Of a stretch of DNA of 64,000 nt, positions 10,751-22,003 are shown in pieces. Every line of letters begins with the position of its first letter. The first letter of the stretch is position 1. The stretch is from assembly GCA_032717465.1 (NCBI GenBank), contig CM064732.1:35505015-35569014 (forward strand). The letters run 5' to 3'. Below the pieces are notes generated by a model, which worked only from the letters and a program-made list of their open reading frames with translations, made no database searches and was not told the DNA's origin. Position numbers and translations under genes: made by a program. This DNA comes from Coenobita brevimanus (lineage: Eukaryota; Arthropoda; Malacostraca; Decapoda; Coenobitidae).

Positions 10751-11148
10751 TCTGTGATACAGTGGTAAATTGTGCGTTTTCGTACACTGGAGAACGAGGG
10801 TTCGCGCCTCGCCAGGGCGCGAACATTCTCCCGGCCACGTACTGCTTTGGCGGACATATGGGGTGCTATGGTTGAACCAGTGTCACATACTATAAAGTAT
10901 GCTTGCACCCAGTCAGCTTGCGCTGGCCGATTACACGTGGTTCACAGACTACATACACATCCAAAGCCACTCCAACACTGCAGTTACACTTACAAGCACT
11001 TCTCACCTTACATACAATCTCTACCAGACAGCCTAAGCCACTTGGTAGAGATACATTGGCTGTATCGTCCCCACTTCGGTCGTGATGGGCTGGTCCTGCA
11101 GTGGATACTCAATCGGCTGCAGATGAGATGAAGATACATACTGTATAT

Positions 11149-11152
<4 letters not shown>
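10750..11152 (+). mobile_element. tRNA-derived SINE (candidate)
   Basis: A tRNA-like head starts at about 10752: A box TGATACAGTGG (10 of 11 to TRGYNNARNGG) near 10755, then B box GGTTCGCGCCT (9 of 11 to GGTTCGANNCC) near 10799, with tRNA-like spacing. A body of about 330 bp ends at about 11150 in an (AT)n tail. It differs in sequence from the SINE at 10041-10245 but ends the same way. Confidence 0.5.
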
Positions 11153-11244
<92 letters not shown>

Positions 11245-11284
11245 TTATATATATATATATATATATATATAGATAGTTAGATAG

Positions 11285-11346
<62 letters not shown>
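11153..11346. repeat. Compound (AT)n-(GATA)-(GA)n microsatellite
   Basis: About 115 bp of AT repeat, a short GATA part, and a GA run at about 11293-11346. Confidence 0.95.
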
Positions 11347-11349
<3 letters not shown>

Positions 11350-12036
11350 TTCCTGTAGAAAATAACATACCTTAGGGAAATTATAGATGACGATCTTTTA
11401 AGCAAAAACTGCTATACCACTGTGGGTCCAAATTTCAATCATTACGGAGCTAAAATTAATGATAATCTTATATATGAATTTTGAGGTAGTCCATTCTTCC
11501 TCATAAGGTCATCAGTAATCATAGCTCCGTAAAAAGTTAGATCTGAACATATGTTGATGTAATATATTTTGTTCCAACTGCCCCATCTATCAATTGCCAA
11601 AGTTATGCTCTTTCCTTCCGGGACACAGTGCATATATATCAGTATTATATTCTGCACCTTTGGGTGATTCCTATCGTAGGATTTTTCTCTATAGTGTTGA
11701 GGTTGAGCAATATGAAAACTGACTCGAATACGTAGTTAAGAATGGGGGTATTATCCTGTTTATACAACTCTTGCATACCAATTTTTTTTTTATTATTTTC
11801 TATAATACTCCATCGAAAATCATAGCTTGCCATAACGCCATGACCACTACCTCACTCATCAGTACTGAGTGCGCTTTAAAGACTGATAGAAATCACTCCA
11901 AAAGTTAATGTGGTTTGTTTTGTATTAACCATAACTGCCTTACTTTGATACATTAAAGTTCAAATACAAAAGAAAAAAAAAAATGCCCATAGAGATTTCT
12001 TGCATTTTTAGCTGATGCAGAGCCCACCTTTGAAGC
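11347..12036. other. Unassigned AT-rich sequence
   Basis: No gene or repeat recognised. Small minus-strand open frames (11442-11657, 11645-11833) have no family signature. Confidence 0.4.
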
Positions 12037-12037
12037 G

Positions 12038-12038
12038 A

Positions 12039-12123
<85 letters not shown>

Positions 12124-12144
12124 CAGATAGATAGATAGATAGAT
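12038..12144. repeat. (AT)n-(GATA)n microsatellite
   Basis: AT run to about 12088 followed by about 14 GATA units with one GACA variant. Confidence 0.95.
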
Positions 12145-12189
12145 ATTCTGCTGATGAACAAAACACATAGATAAATTAACACTATGCAA

Positions 12190-12638
<449 letters not shown>

Positions 12639-13628
12639 CAACCTTGGACACACGACTATGGCGGAGAAAAGGAGGGGGAATGGAAAGCTAAAGGAATTGT
12701 AGAAATCGATAAATGAAGAAATGGGGAGATACTGAGATTAGCATTATTCTTAGGCACTGTGTTTCTCCGGTTTTGTTCACCATTTTCTTTCACCCATAAA
12801 TAGTTTCGTTTAACTGTATTTCATCATTTTTATATTCTTTTGCTGGCACCAATAACTAGTTTTCTTCCTCTGCATTTGTCAATCTTTAGACTCACTTTTC
12901 CTGGCACCAATAATTAGTTTTGTCTTTCTTCCAGCTTCGGTGTTGGTTAGTGAAGACTTTAGTTAATTCAGTGGTGGTAACTGAGGAAGTGATCATATGA
13001 TCGAGTTAGCTTTGATTATGATTGCTGTGATGTTGGAAGTTTTGTCAGCGACTGTTGAAATGATGCAATTGTTTCAGGTAGTGCAAATTTTCACACTTTT
13101 ATTCATGTTACCAACAGACTATTTTTGGAAAAGTGTGAAATATCGTCACCGTGAATAGCAGGGTGTAGATTATTTCGCAGTAACCTTCGCCCCTCTCCCT
13201 TCTTTATTTTAATTCCTCCTGCAAACATTCCTATATCTTTCTAACCAGATGTGTCAACCGGACATGGTGTTGTTTCTACTTTCAGGCATGACTGATTGGT
13301 GAAAGATGTTGCGGCCAAGGAAGAGATCTTCCTGTTTTTAAACATATGCAGTTAAAAATAATATGTTCTGCTGATAATTCCGTACATATTCAACGTAAGA
13401 TTTGCCCCCCCCCCCTCTCTCTCTCTCTCTCTCCGTTAGGTTGTTTCGGGTATTCTCGCCTCTCCCCTTTCACTCCTCTCATCCTAATCCCCTTCCTCTT
13501 TACCATTTATTAAATCTTAAATATTTTTCCTCTGCTTCATAATCTATCACTCACCTTTTATGCCCCCCTCCAAATTTTTCATTCTTCCGTTTTTCCCTCC
13601 TTTTGCCTGGCACTCTGCCCAGAATCGA

Positions 13629-13629
<1 letters not shown>
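12639..13629. other. Unassigned sequence
   Basis: No gene found. A short diverged direct repeat 'CTGGCACCAATAA(C/T)(T/A)AGTTTT' occurs at about 12843 and 12901. A small C/CT run lies at about 13406-13432. Confidence 0.45.

Positions 13630-13695
<66 letters not shown>
13630..13695. repeat. (GA)n microsatellite
   Basis: About 33 GA units; Arg/Glu-repeat frames are artefacts. Confidence 0.95.
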
Positions 13696-13697
<2 letters not shown>

Positions 13698-14059
13698 ACG
13701 CAGTTACGTAGATACACAGACCACACAGACCTTACGGTCCCTACGAGGCGGTCCGGCCTTAATACTAATACTGTGCTATAATTATAGGAGCAGGAGAAAA
13801 GGACAGCACAGCAGAAGGCTCTCTCCCCCACCTCCAGACCCTCCGGCATTTACCGTACAGGAAACAAGAAAGTAAGTAATACCTTGCAGGAATGAAAAAC
13901 CTGAAGGAATTTTATAGGATCGGTAGAAAATAGAATAATATGGAAATGAAAAATTTAGGCATACAGCCACATACTTACTCTATGCATGCACTTTTTTTTA
14001 ATGATTTTTTTTTTTTTTTTCATATAAAAAGATGAATAGAATGTTTATCTATATTCCCT
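13696..14059. other. Unassigned sequence
   Basis: No gene recognised; a T-rich run lies at about 13989-14020. Confidence 0.4.
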
Positions 14060-14982
14060 AAAATAATGTCTGTGTTGCTTACTAGTTTAGGTGTATTGTG
14101 TTTAATAGATGAATGTAAACGCGATTATGCAATAATTGCCCCATCCTACCTAAACGATACCAGTCGCGTCAAGATACATGTCCAGCCTCTTTATAATTAT
14201 ATTTATGGTACCACTCTCAGTCACATTCCCAGAGAGTTTACTCCATTCGCTTATAACAGAGTAAGTGAAGAAGTTTTTGGTTGTATCAAAATTAGCCCTC
14301 CTTGCTTGCAACTTCATACCATTTCCTCGAGTTACAGTCTTGGCAATTACTGTGAATTGCTTGTTTGAATCAGTATTACTAAAGCCTTTCAGAATCTTAA
14401 AACTTTCATTCAGCTGTCCCATGAGTCTCCGTTTTCTAAGAAAGAATAGGTTTAATTCCCTGAGCCTCTCGAAATATGGTTTATTCCTCAGGGACGGGAT
14501 TACTTTGGTGGCCCTAAGCTGGACCGCTCCCAGTATTTCTATATCTTTAACTAGGTGTGGAGCCCAAATTACACTGCAAACTCTATGTGTGGCCTGACTA
14601 TGCTTTGGTACAGGGGGATTACATTATCTCTGCTTTTATACGTAAAATGAGTGAGGTGAATGAGGCGTGTCAGCTGAGTAAGATGAGCCAACGAGTAAAA
14701 TGAAGCCTAGGGTTCTGTTGGCTTTATTGGCGGCAAAGATACATTGATTTGAACATTTTATATCGTCTGAAATTAGTATGCCTACATCCTACTAGTGAGG
14801 ACTTGCTAATGATTTGGCCCTTCATTTCGTAATCATATATTTAGTTTTTCTTCCCACAATGCAGTACCTGACATTTACTTACATTGAAGGGCATTTGCCA
14901 TTTTTCTGACCAGCTGACAATTTTGTTAAGGTAACTTTGAAGGCTAATTCTGTCTTCTTCAGTTAATATAGTGTTGCTGATT

Positions 14983-14985
<3 letters not shown>
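14060..14985 (-). pseudogene. CR1-like LINE fragment, RT thumb and C-terminus
   Basis: Minus-strand translation gives, in order, 'SEKWQMPFNV'-like (about 14910), 'ANKANRTLGF' (about 14740-14710), 'WAPHLVKDIEIL' (about 14560-14525), 'IPSLRNKPYFERLRELNL' (about 14505-14450), 'FKILKGF' (14395-14375) and 'VTRGNGMKL'. These are the C-terminal landmarks of CR1-type LINEs. The last frame is 14422-14150. At least one frameshift and several stops show decay. The 5' side is lost at a (GA)n tract. Confidence 0.8.

Positions 14986-15025
<40 letters not shown>
14986..15025. repeat. (GA)n microsatellite
   Basis: Twenty GA units at the edge of the CR1 fragment. Confidence 0.95.
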
Positions 15026-15028
<3 letters not shown>

Positions 15029-15766
15029 GCGGTAGTTCTGGTTATACATCACCCAGTCTTTCGCCTGTTCCTTCGGCCTTCTCTGTTATATTCTCCACAT
15101 TTTATCTTTTTCCCCCTGTATAAATTTAGTCACAGTTTGGACCCTCGACATATGTACCCGAGCGAAAGATTTATCACATCAGCAGGAAATGGGGGCAGGG
15201 GTCGGGAGGATAACTCTGCAGTACAGTAGCGAACTTTTTTTGATATCTCAGCCAATTTTGAAGTTACAAGAAAAATAGACACCAATTTAGAAATCGCATA
15301 AAAATCCTCAATTATTTTCATTCATAGACAACTCGTAATTCCCAATAGTTTTCCCGCAAATCGAGGAAACGATTTTTTATAAGGAAGATTAGCATAACAG
15401 CCGGCTAAGGAAGAAGTAACGGTCTAGCAGCGCAGCAGTATTTTCCAACGATTACTGAGAGCAACCAGGTTTTGCCTTTTCCAAACAAATAATACCTTCT
15501 GTTTGGCTTTATTTTTTATTTTTTATTTTTAAATTTTTGACTGATTCCGAGTAAAACTAATACAATACCCTGATCGAGGAGAGAAACTCTGAATGTCTGA
15601 TTTCCCATTCGGATCGGAGCGCACCGAGAGATTTGGTGAAAGTAATTTTTGTGAGTGAGCAAAAAGCAAAGTCATTATTAACCAGCTAGGTCCCAAGCCC
15701 TAGACCTAAAATTAATACCAGAGGAGTATTGGTTATAGGAAATGTGAGGGAATATTTTTTGGGGAA

Positions 15767-15770
<4 letters not shown>
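15026..15770. other. Unassigned sequence
   Basis: No gene or repeat recognised. Confidence 0.4.

Positions 15771-15808
<38 letters not shown>
15771..15808. repeat. (AT)n microsatellite
   Basis: About 19 AT units. Confidence 0.95.
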
Positions 15809-15811
<3 letters not shown>

Positions 15812-16144
15812 TAAATCAGAGGAAGATGATGAGCCATATGAGATTATTCAGCACTGCCTGACTTGCACGCTTGCTCTCTCGAACAAGTTCAACACTTTCA
15901 GTGTTGACGCCATATACATGTTATAGTTTCCAAAGCTATGTTCTTTGTGTCTTTGTTATCAACTATTTGTCTTGTTCATTTTACTGGAAAAAAAAAAAAA
16001 AACTGAATGCCTCTGAAACCTTGAATGGAGGCAGTAGACAAAATAAGCACACATATCCGGCAAACGACCTTTTCTTGTCATTCACTAAGTCACCAGTAGG
16101 AAGATTCTACACTGAGGTGATGATTGGCTCTTCTATAGGTCAGA
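15809..16144. other. Unassigned sequence
   Basis: No gene recognised; a run of A lies at about 15987-16002. Confidence 0.4.
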
Positions 16145-16482
16145 AAACTGATGAAAATAGTAAGCGAGACAAGTCAGCAAAAAATCCTAGTCAGCAAGAA
16201 TTTCTCGAAATAAAATCAGCAAGATGTATAAAGGTAAAAGCAAAAGTGAGAGAGACTAAGGAAACCAGTGAGAAAAGAAGACACTGATCCGGCCAGCTCA
16301 GAAAAGAGGAGTCGGAATAATAAGCCAGACAAGTGAGGAATAAAATCCTAGTCGGATAGAATTTGTCCAGATAAAACTTGCAATAAATATAAGAAAAAGT
16401 AAAAGCAAAAAGTGACCGACCAGTGAGATAAGAAACTAGTGATCCAGCCCTGTGAGGAAGAGAAGGCTGGAAAAAAATAAGT

Positions 16483-16483
<1 letters not shown>
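16145..16483. repeat. Diverged tandem duplication, about 165-bp unit
   Basis: Two adjacent units (about 16150-16317 and 16318-16483) share ordered words: GACAAGT..AATCCTAGTC, AGAATTT, ATAAAA..., AAAAGTAAAAGCAAAA/AAAAGCAAAAGTGA, CCAGTGAGA, GATCC.GCC. A partial third unit seems to continue beyond the (AT)n tract (about 16565-16675). Confidence 0.65.

Positions 16484-16484
<1 letters not shown>

Positions 16485-16564
<80 letters not shown>
16485..16564. repeat. (AT)n microsatellite
   Basis: Forty AT units within the 165-bp repeat zone. Confidence 0.95.
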
Positions 16565-16568
<4 letters not shown>

Positions 16569-16628
16569 ACAAGTCAAAATAAACTGGGAATATAAGATAA
16601 TGAAAAAAGTAATCGAGGAATATAAGCC

Positions 16629-16794
16629 AGAGAGAGAGAGAGAGAGAGAGAGAGGGCTAGGAAACCAGTCCAGTGACGTTTGTTTTAATCAGATTAAAAT
16701 CATCTGCATTAATTCACATCGAAGGAAAGGAGACATCCGCGGGTTCACGATATTAACGCCGATAATAAACTTCACGGCAAGCCAATAAAGATAG

Positions 16795-16840
<46 letters not shown>

Positions 16841-16969
16841 CAGCGTTACATGTAGTTTCTCAAGCACATTATTGAAGCTGATACCATTTAAACTCTGTGA
16901 TATGCACACACAGCAAGTCGATACACAATAAACATCTCATATGTCATTGCATATCAATGCAATGAAATA

Positions 16970-17006
<37 letters not shown>

Positions 17007-17107
17007 AAGATAAATTGATACATGTGTGATGAAAAAAATATGATGAACCATCGGAGCCTTTAATTCTGACAATTTGTTAGTGTAAGCGTATCGATATCTC
17101 TAGGCTT

Positions 17108-17145
<38 letters not shown>
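16629..17145. repeat. Cluster of simple repeats: (GA)n, two (CA)n, poly(T)
   Basis: GA at 16629-16655, CA at 16799-16838, CA at 16972-17005 and a poly(T) run at about 17110-17145. The unique sequence between them has no gene. Confidence 0.9.
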
Positions 17146-17147
<2 letters not shown>

Positions 17148-17499
17148 TACTAACCTCTCACCGTCGGAAAACTCGAGTATGGTGTTCCTGCTAAAGGCAG
17201 ACATTTTCTTCAGCTGAATGTGTCATAGAAGACTGAGTGTTTAGTATCGGCTCTCACATGGTCGAAGTTGATGATATTCTATTCCAACTAACATCAGTCA
17301 GTTTTATTCAAGTAAGCGTGAGCCGTAAGAGGTAGCAAATGTTAAACTATTCTATACAATGATGCCTATATTTTAGTTCATTTTGCTATCTGGTGTCCGT
17401 TTTATTCATACGAAATTTCTGAGATTGTGCAATCAGCTTAAGGTCTTTCTGTAGGGTGATTTAGTTCTTGCTTCCGTCGAGTGGCTTTATTCAGTATAA
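17146..17499. other. Unassigned AT-rich sequence
   Basis: No gene or repeat recognised. Confidence 0.4.
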
Positions 17500-18010
17500 G
17501 AAGGACTCTTTCGTAGTGAAGGATTTAATGACACTTCCTGTAACTACCGCACTACACGACTTCCACCCAGAGCCGATATTGCCATTACGAGTTTTGGGCC
17601 ACAAGGAAGTTATAAATACTGACACTGATAATTTTTCCAAGGTCAACAGAAATCGCGTTTAAAGTTGACAATCATTATGTGAAAATGACATAATAGCTAG
17701 TTCTAGCGGAGCAATGATACGTTTCAATTTAACCGTAAAAAAGGAAAGTACTGAACAACACTTTATATTTTCAGTGTTTGAGACGTTTTTCCCCCACTTT
17801 AAGAGAAAGAGTAACATTGTGCAGAAAGTACTTTACAATACGTCAAACCTATTTTCACATGATATTTTTATATTATGAACGCGATTTGAGCAAATATTAC
17901 TAAAATTACCAATGCCAATATTTTCAACTTTCTTGTAGCCCAAAACTCGCCCGTGGCCAGTTGGATGGTGTGGTGGTAGCAGAAAGTATAAATGATACTT
18001 TCGTATTCAG
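17500..18010. repeat. Fold-back (imperfect inverted repeat), candidate MITE
   Basis: Two arms of about 150 bp (about 17540-17690 and 17840-17985) are inverted copies. GAGTTTTGGGCCACAAGGAAGTT at about 17589 corresponds to the reverse complement at about 17928-17950, and AATCGCGTT and TATGTGAAAAT/CATGTGAAAAT also pair. The spacer is about 150 bp. I could not define the exact ends or a target duplication. Confidence 0.6.
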
Positions 18011-18979
18011 TCGGTGTAGAATAACCTCTCAATCTGTATTTAGGTTGCTTTATCTATTTTGATTTCAGACTTAGTTCTTCAATCTTTTGAATGCAAAGAT
18101 TTCATTCTGCCGAACAAAACTGGTTTTGGCCTGAATATACTTTCTACCTGTGTCCACGGCAGCAACAAGTCAAATGAAACAGGATTGACTTTTGCTGAAT
18201 AAAATCGAGTGGTTTTGGTCAGAATAAGTAATTGTGCCCATAACAGGGAAAAGTTTTGTCGATATACGACGTCCCTCTTATAAGCAAAATGGCCTGATGT
18301 TATCCTGAATTATATGCCTTAGTGCATCCACAGCTGCGAAAGGGTTATGATCTGGAATGAGAGGTGGGTGACATTACAAGGAGAGGTGGGGATAATGGTG
18401 GTGGTAGTGCTGTGATGATCAGGTATATTTATTTTATTTTTGTTACTGCCAGGCGACTTTCTTCAGCATTAGAGAAACCCACTTCGTGAAATGGCTAAAA
18501 CAGTGTTCTTTAGCCCCTTCAGTATCATGGTGTTTTTCTAACTACTCTCGCTTCCGCTAGGCCAAAGGTTCTGTTTTTTTTTTTTTTTTTTTTTTTTTCC
18601 CACCAAAAACTCCCTGAGTTATAAGACCTTCGACCCATACCCCCGATAATCTGCCAGTGAATATGGACTGGTAATATATTAAGATTACGACTATTTCAGC
18701 ATACAGTGATACTACAACGGATATTATCAAATGACTGAAACTGTAATTAACTAATTCAGAAGTTAAGTAATATCGCTGCCAATGTTCAGTGATACTACAC
18801 AATAGTGAAACTGTAGTTACTTAATGAAGAAAATCAACATTACTTCTAATTCAATGTAGAATGGTACTAGCCTATACCAGCTACGGTAGGACTGACGAAT
18901 TTATAATTAACTCATTTGCCAAGAATGCATTAGCACCGTGTTTTAAATATGCCAGCTGGTACTAAACTTCATTGTGAGG
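18011..18979. other. Unassigned sequence
   Basis: No gene found. A poly(T) run lies at about 18573-18598. A short diverged repeat CAGTGATACTACA...GAAACTGTA(A/G)TTA occurs at about 18701 and 18788. Confidence 0.4.
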
Positions 18980-19281
18980 TGTGTACCTGTTTCGTGCAAA
19001 GAAGTTTCTCAGTGAGAAGAGCAGAACTAGACGGCATATTAGAAGGTCATGCTCCACATTAAATCATGGTCGGTGTTTAGTTTTCATGTTCAGCAGCACT
19101 GAAAATCCTTGCTCTAATAGGTCAGTATTAGGGAACATCAGTAAAGGCCTAACAGTAACATCAGTAGCTGCAGGATAGAACTCACTCATCTTAGACCAGA
19201 AATTAGTAAGGGGAATTGTTTGAAATGCATCTTTTGCAACAGAGTCATTTACCAACTCTAGAAATTCCTTTTGCATGTTAT
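18980..19281 (-). pseudogene. ZBED5/FAM200-like (hAT-derived) coding sequence, C-terminal exon-like piece
   Basis: The minus strand reads 'NMQKEFLELVNDSVAKDAF', 'LTNFWSKMSEFYP', 'LLMFPNTDLLEQGFSVLL' and 'MKTKHR'. This is the hAT dimerisation-type C-terminus seen in ZBED5/FAM200-like proteins (typically 'FPxxYLCExGFSxxxxIKxKxR'). It is the downstream part of a coding sequence whose earlier parts lie at 26157-26427, 27199-27233 and 28633-29140. The 6.9-kb element at 19287-26151 separates it from the preceding part, and the frame is continuous across the target duplication. A stop follows 'KTKHRP'. Whether this was a domesticated gene or a decayed hAT relative cannot be told. Confidence 0.75.
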
Positions 19282-19286
19282 CCAGG
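19282..19286. repeat. 5-bp target duplication CCAGG, left copy
   Basis: Identical to 26152-26156 on the other side of the terminal-inverted-repeat element. Counting it once keeps the interrupted ZBED5-like frame open. Confidence 0.8.
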
Positions 19287-19702
19287 GGCCGGATACTCAA
19301 AACGTTTAACGGCGCCTTTTATGCCAAAGGCGCCATTACACACTGCCTTTTCGTGAAAGGCGCATACTCAAAACGTCGCCTGGGCGCGGCCATATTGGAA
19401 AACATGACTAGTTAGCGCCTTATGGGACCGGCAGGGTCGGGGGAGCCCTAGCGATCGAAAGGCGCCTTTCCTGGACAACAACAACGAGTCGGGGATGATG
19501 TGTGTGGTGCTTCTCGCTCGTATTTAGATGAATTACTGCCTCATTACCTTATTTCGAGTGGAATGGTTTGCGTCAAAAGTAGTTACTCGGTAGCAAGATA
19601 TCATATTCTAGTAATAATGACGTAACTGGGGAATATGTGTGGTATGTGGATGTAGTCAACTCGGCGGCAGACACACATTGTTTAATGCTATTTCTTCAAT
19701 AC

Positions 19703-19896
19703 ATTCATTCATTCATTGCCAGACGCCATGTATCCCAAACGGGGTGGCCAAGGGCTTAGAGTTAATTGTTTTACAGGGAGGGGCACTTATTCTCCACCAA
19801 CCCCACTTAACACGTAGGGAGAACGTTATGCCAACAGCATCTGGTGTTCCCAGGCGGTCACCCATCCAAGTACTGACCAGACCCAACGTTGCTTAC
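19703..19896 (-). mobile_element. 5S-rRNA-derived SINE, 5'-truncated copy
   Basis: On the minus strand, 19896-19830 matches the 3' half of 5S rRNA, including the C box TTGGATGGGTGACCGCCTGG. The SINE body (19829-19760) follows, then the RTE-like end GGCGTCTGGCAAT (19728-19716) and an (AATG)n tail. The first half of the 5S part is missing: similarity stops at about 19896. The body matches the full copy at 63702-63935, including 'AATTAACTCTAAGCC'. Confidence 0.85.
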
Positions 19897-20269
19897 ACAT
19901 TTAGCCATAATTCATGCCGCACCAACGTGTGTCTAATGTTACAGTTATTTGCTCGGGGCATATAGGTATTTATATTCAGCAGAGTATTAACAATTCAGTG
20001 TGATTTCTGTTGGATCAGTCGCTCCTAGCTTAAGCCTAACCCACCAGCTTCAGCTAGAGTATTGCAGTACTTCAGTTTATAGTATTTGGTTATATTCTGT
20101 TTTCACCCTAATAGTTACTGCTCTGAAATAAGTTAGGTTGTCTATTTGCAGGTAAATTTTATATTCCAGGGAATGTGTGGAAAATGTAATTTTATGAAAA
20201 CCCTTGTCATTCTGTGAAATGGATTTTAACTTTGGCTGGGTTGATCATGGTTATACTAGTATAAATGAA

Positions 20270-21020
20270 GGTTGTAGTTAGGTGAGGTTAAATTTCAATA
20301 TTTAAGTAGGGTTAGGTTAGGTTAGGTAATGTTAATTATAGGTTTGATGTGTATAGGTTTGTTTAACAAAAGTTATGGTAAGTTGCACAAAGCTTAATCT
20401 AAATTAATCTGATCTAATCCAACCTAGCAATATGTAATCAAACCTGACCTGACTTTAAATGAAATCTAACCAAAATCATCCTGGTCTAAACATCCTTTTC
20501 ACAAATTGACTAGTGATTTTACAAAATGACTATTTTCACAGATTTCCTGCTACATTATAGGTTATAACCTACTGTTTTTTGTTGCTATGGTTGCTAAGTG
20601 AGTACTGTGAAGTATGTGGTTAGGAATGAAGATTATGACAGTCTAACTTTGGCTTTACTTGCACTTTTTTTTTTTTGGTCAGTCACCTTTCCCCTATAAT
20701 ATCCCTTGAGCATTAAACCAAATCCTCATTGTGTTAAGGATATGGCACCTAACCTGGAGGTGCAAAGACCCACTACAGTAACATGCAACAGTGGAAAATC
20801 CACCCACGACGGGTTTCCCCACAATTACGCATTGACTACGGTAGGTTAAATTTGGGTAGTCAAGGTTATGATAGGTTAAGCTAGTTTAGGATATTGGTAG
20901 GTTATATTAAGGTTTGTTCAAAACTACAAATTTATCCCCTCAGATTTCCTCCTGTTATACCAACTGAACTCAACCAAAACTAACTAAACCTACTTATTCT
21001 AAATCAATTATGACAGGAAA
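20270..21020. repeat. AGGTTA/TTAGG-rich diverged sequence
   Basis: Many scattered AGGTTA, TTAGG and complementary TAACCT words, including a perfect GTTAGGTTAGGTTAGG at about 20311-20326. TTAGG is the usual arthropod telomere unit (established knowledge). Here it is short and interstitial, and probably part of transposon sequence. No gene. Confidence 0.5.
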
Positions 21021-21289
21021 GATATAGCTTTATGGGAATGTTGTGCATGTCATGAGTCATATCTGCTTTTGTAGTTGGGCCTATACGCTACAAGACAGAC
21101 AAAATCAAGGAAAATTTGGCTTGAAACTGAAATGCAGTAATGCTGGTGTTTCTCCCATCTTTTACCTAATTTCTCTTCCAGGGATAGCAGCTGCTGTTCC
21201 ACCAGTAGGTCTAGGAAATGAAATAGCAACTACTTTTCTTGCTTAGAGAAGAGGAATACTGGCCAGACAAATACCCTGTTATTTATAAT

Positions 21290-21715
21290 TGTTTCAGGGG
21301 ATTTGTTTAACCAGTGATTTCATGAAATCCCTAGGGAATTCATGAAATGAGTTAAAATTAGTTTGGCCCAATTAGGGTTAGGATAATTTAGGCTGCGGTT
21401 AGGTTAGGCTAGGATAAAGAAGGCTAAGTTTAGGTTTGTTAGGTTAACTTGGGTTGTGGTTAGGTTAGGATGGGATAATCGAGGTTAAGGTTAGTCAGGT
21501 AAGGTTAGGTTAAATTTAATACAGAAAGATGCTAAGTTGTTAATTGTTCATCTAAATTAACCTAACCTAACTATCCTAAACTTAACCTAGATTGTCCCAG
21601 CCTAACCCAACCGCAGTCTAAATTAAGCTTTATTAACCCATCCTAATTTAAACTAATTTCACGATTTCCTAAGGGATTTCATAAAATCATAGGTTACACA
21701 AAGTCCCTGTTTTAT
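21290..21715. repeat. Fold-back repeat rich in TTAGG-like words
   Basis: Left arm from CAGGGGATTTGTTTAACC (about 21296) and right arm ending in the complementary GTTACACAAAGTCCCTG (about 21711) are imperfect inverted copies of about 190 bp. Paired words include TTTCATGAAATCCC / GGGATTTCATAAAATC and GGCTGCGGTTAGGTTAGGCT / the complement at about 21600. The left arm carries the AGGTTA-type strand and the right arm the AACCTA strand. Likely a MITE. Confidence 0.65.
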
Positions 21716-22003
21716 ATATATATATATAAATGTGTGCACTAGATATTTAACCCACGGCGTCCCGTCGACGTACTTCCACGTCCTCATGTTATGTCACAAC
21801 TAATCCCATCGACGTACTTCAACGTCCTGCAATTGCAAGGTTCATAATTTCCACAATTTTCAAAATTCGCGCGAGATTTTCGATTCGCCCACGTACCCAA
21901 GCCTCCCCTACCTGCTGCCAGGCGGGCAGCGTCCTAGACCCCGCGTGACCCGCGCTCGCCCTTGTCTCAGTCACTCACCTGCTAGCAGTGACCCAGGTCA
22001 GAC

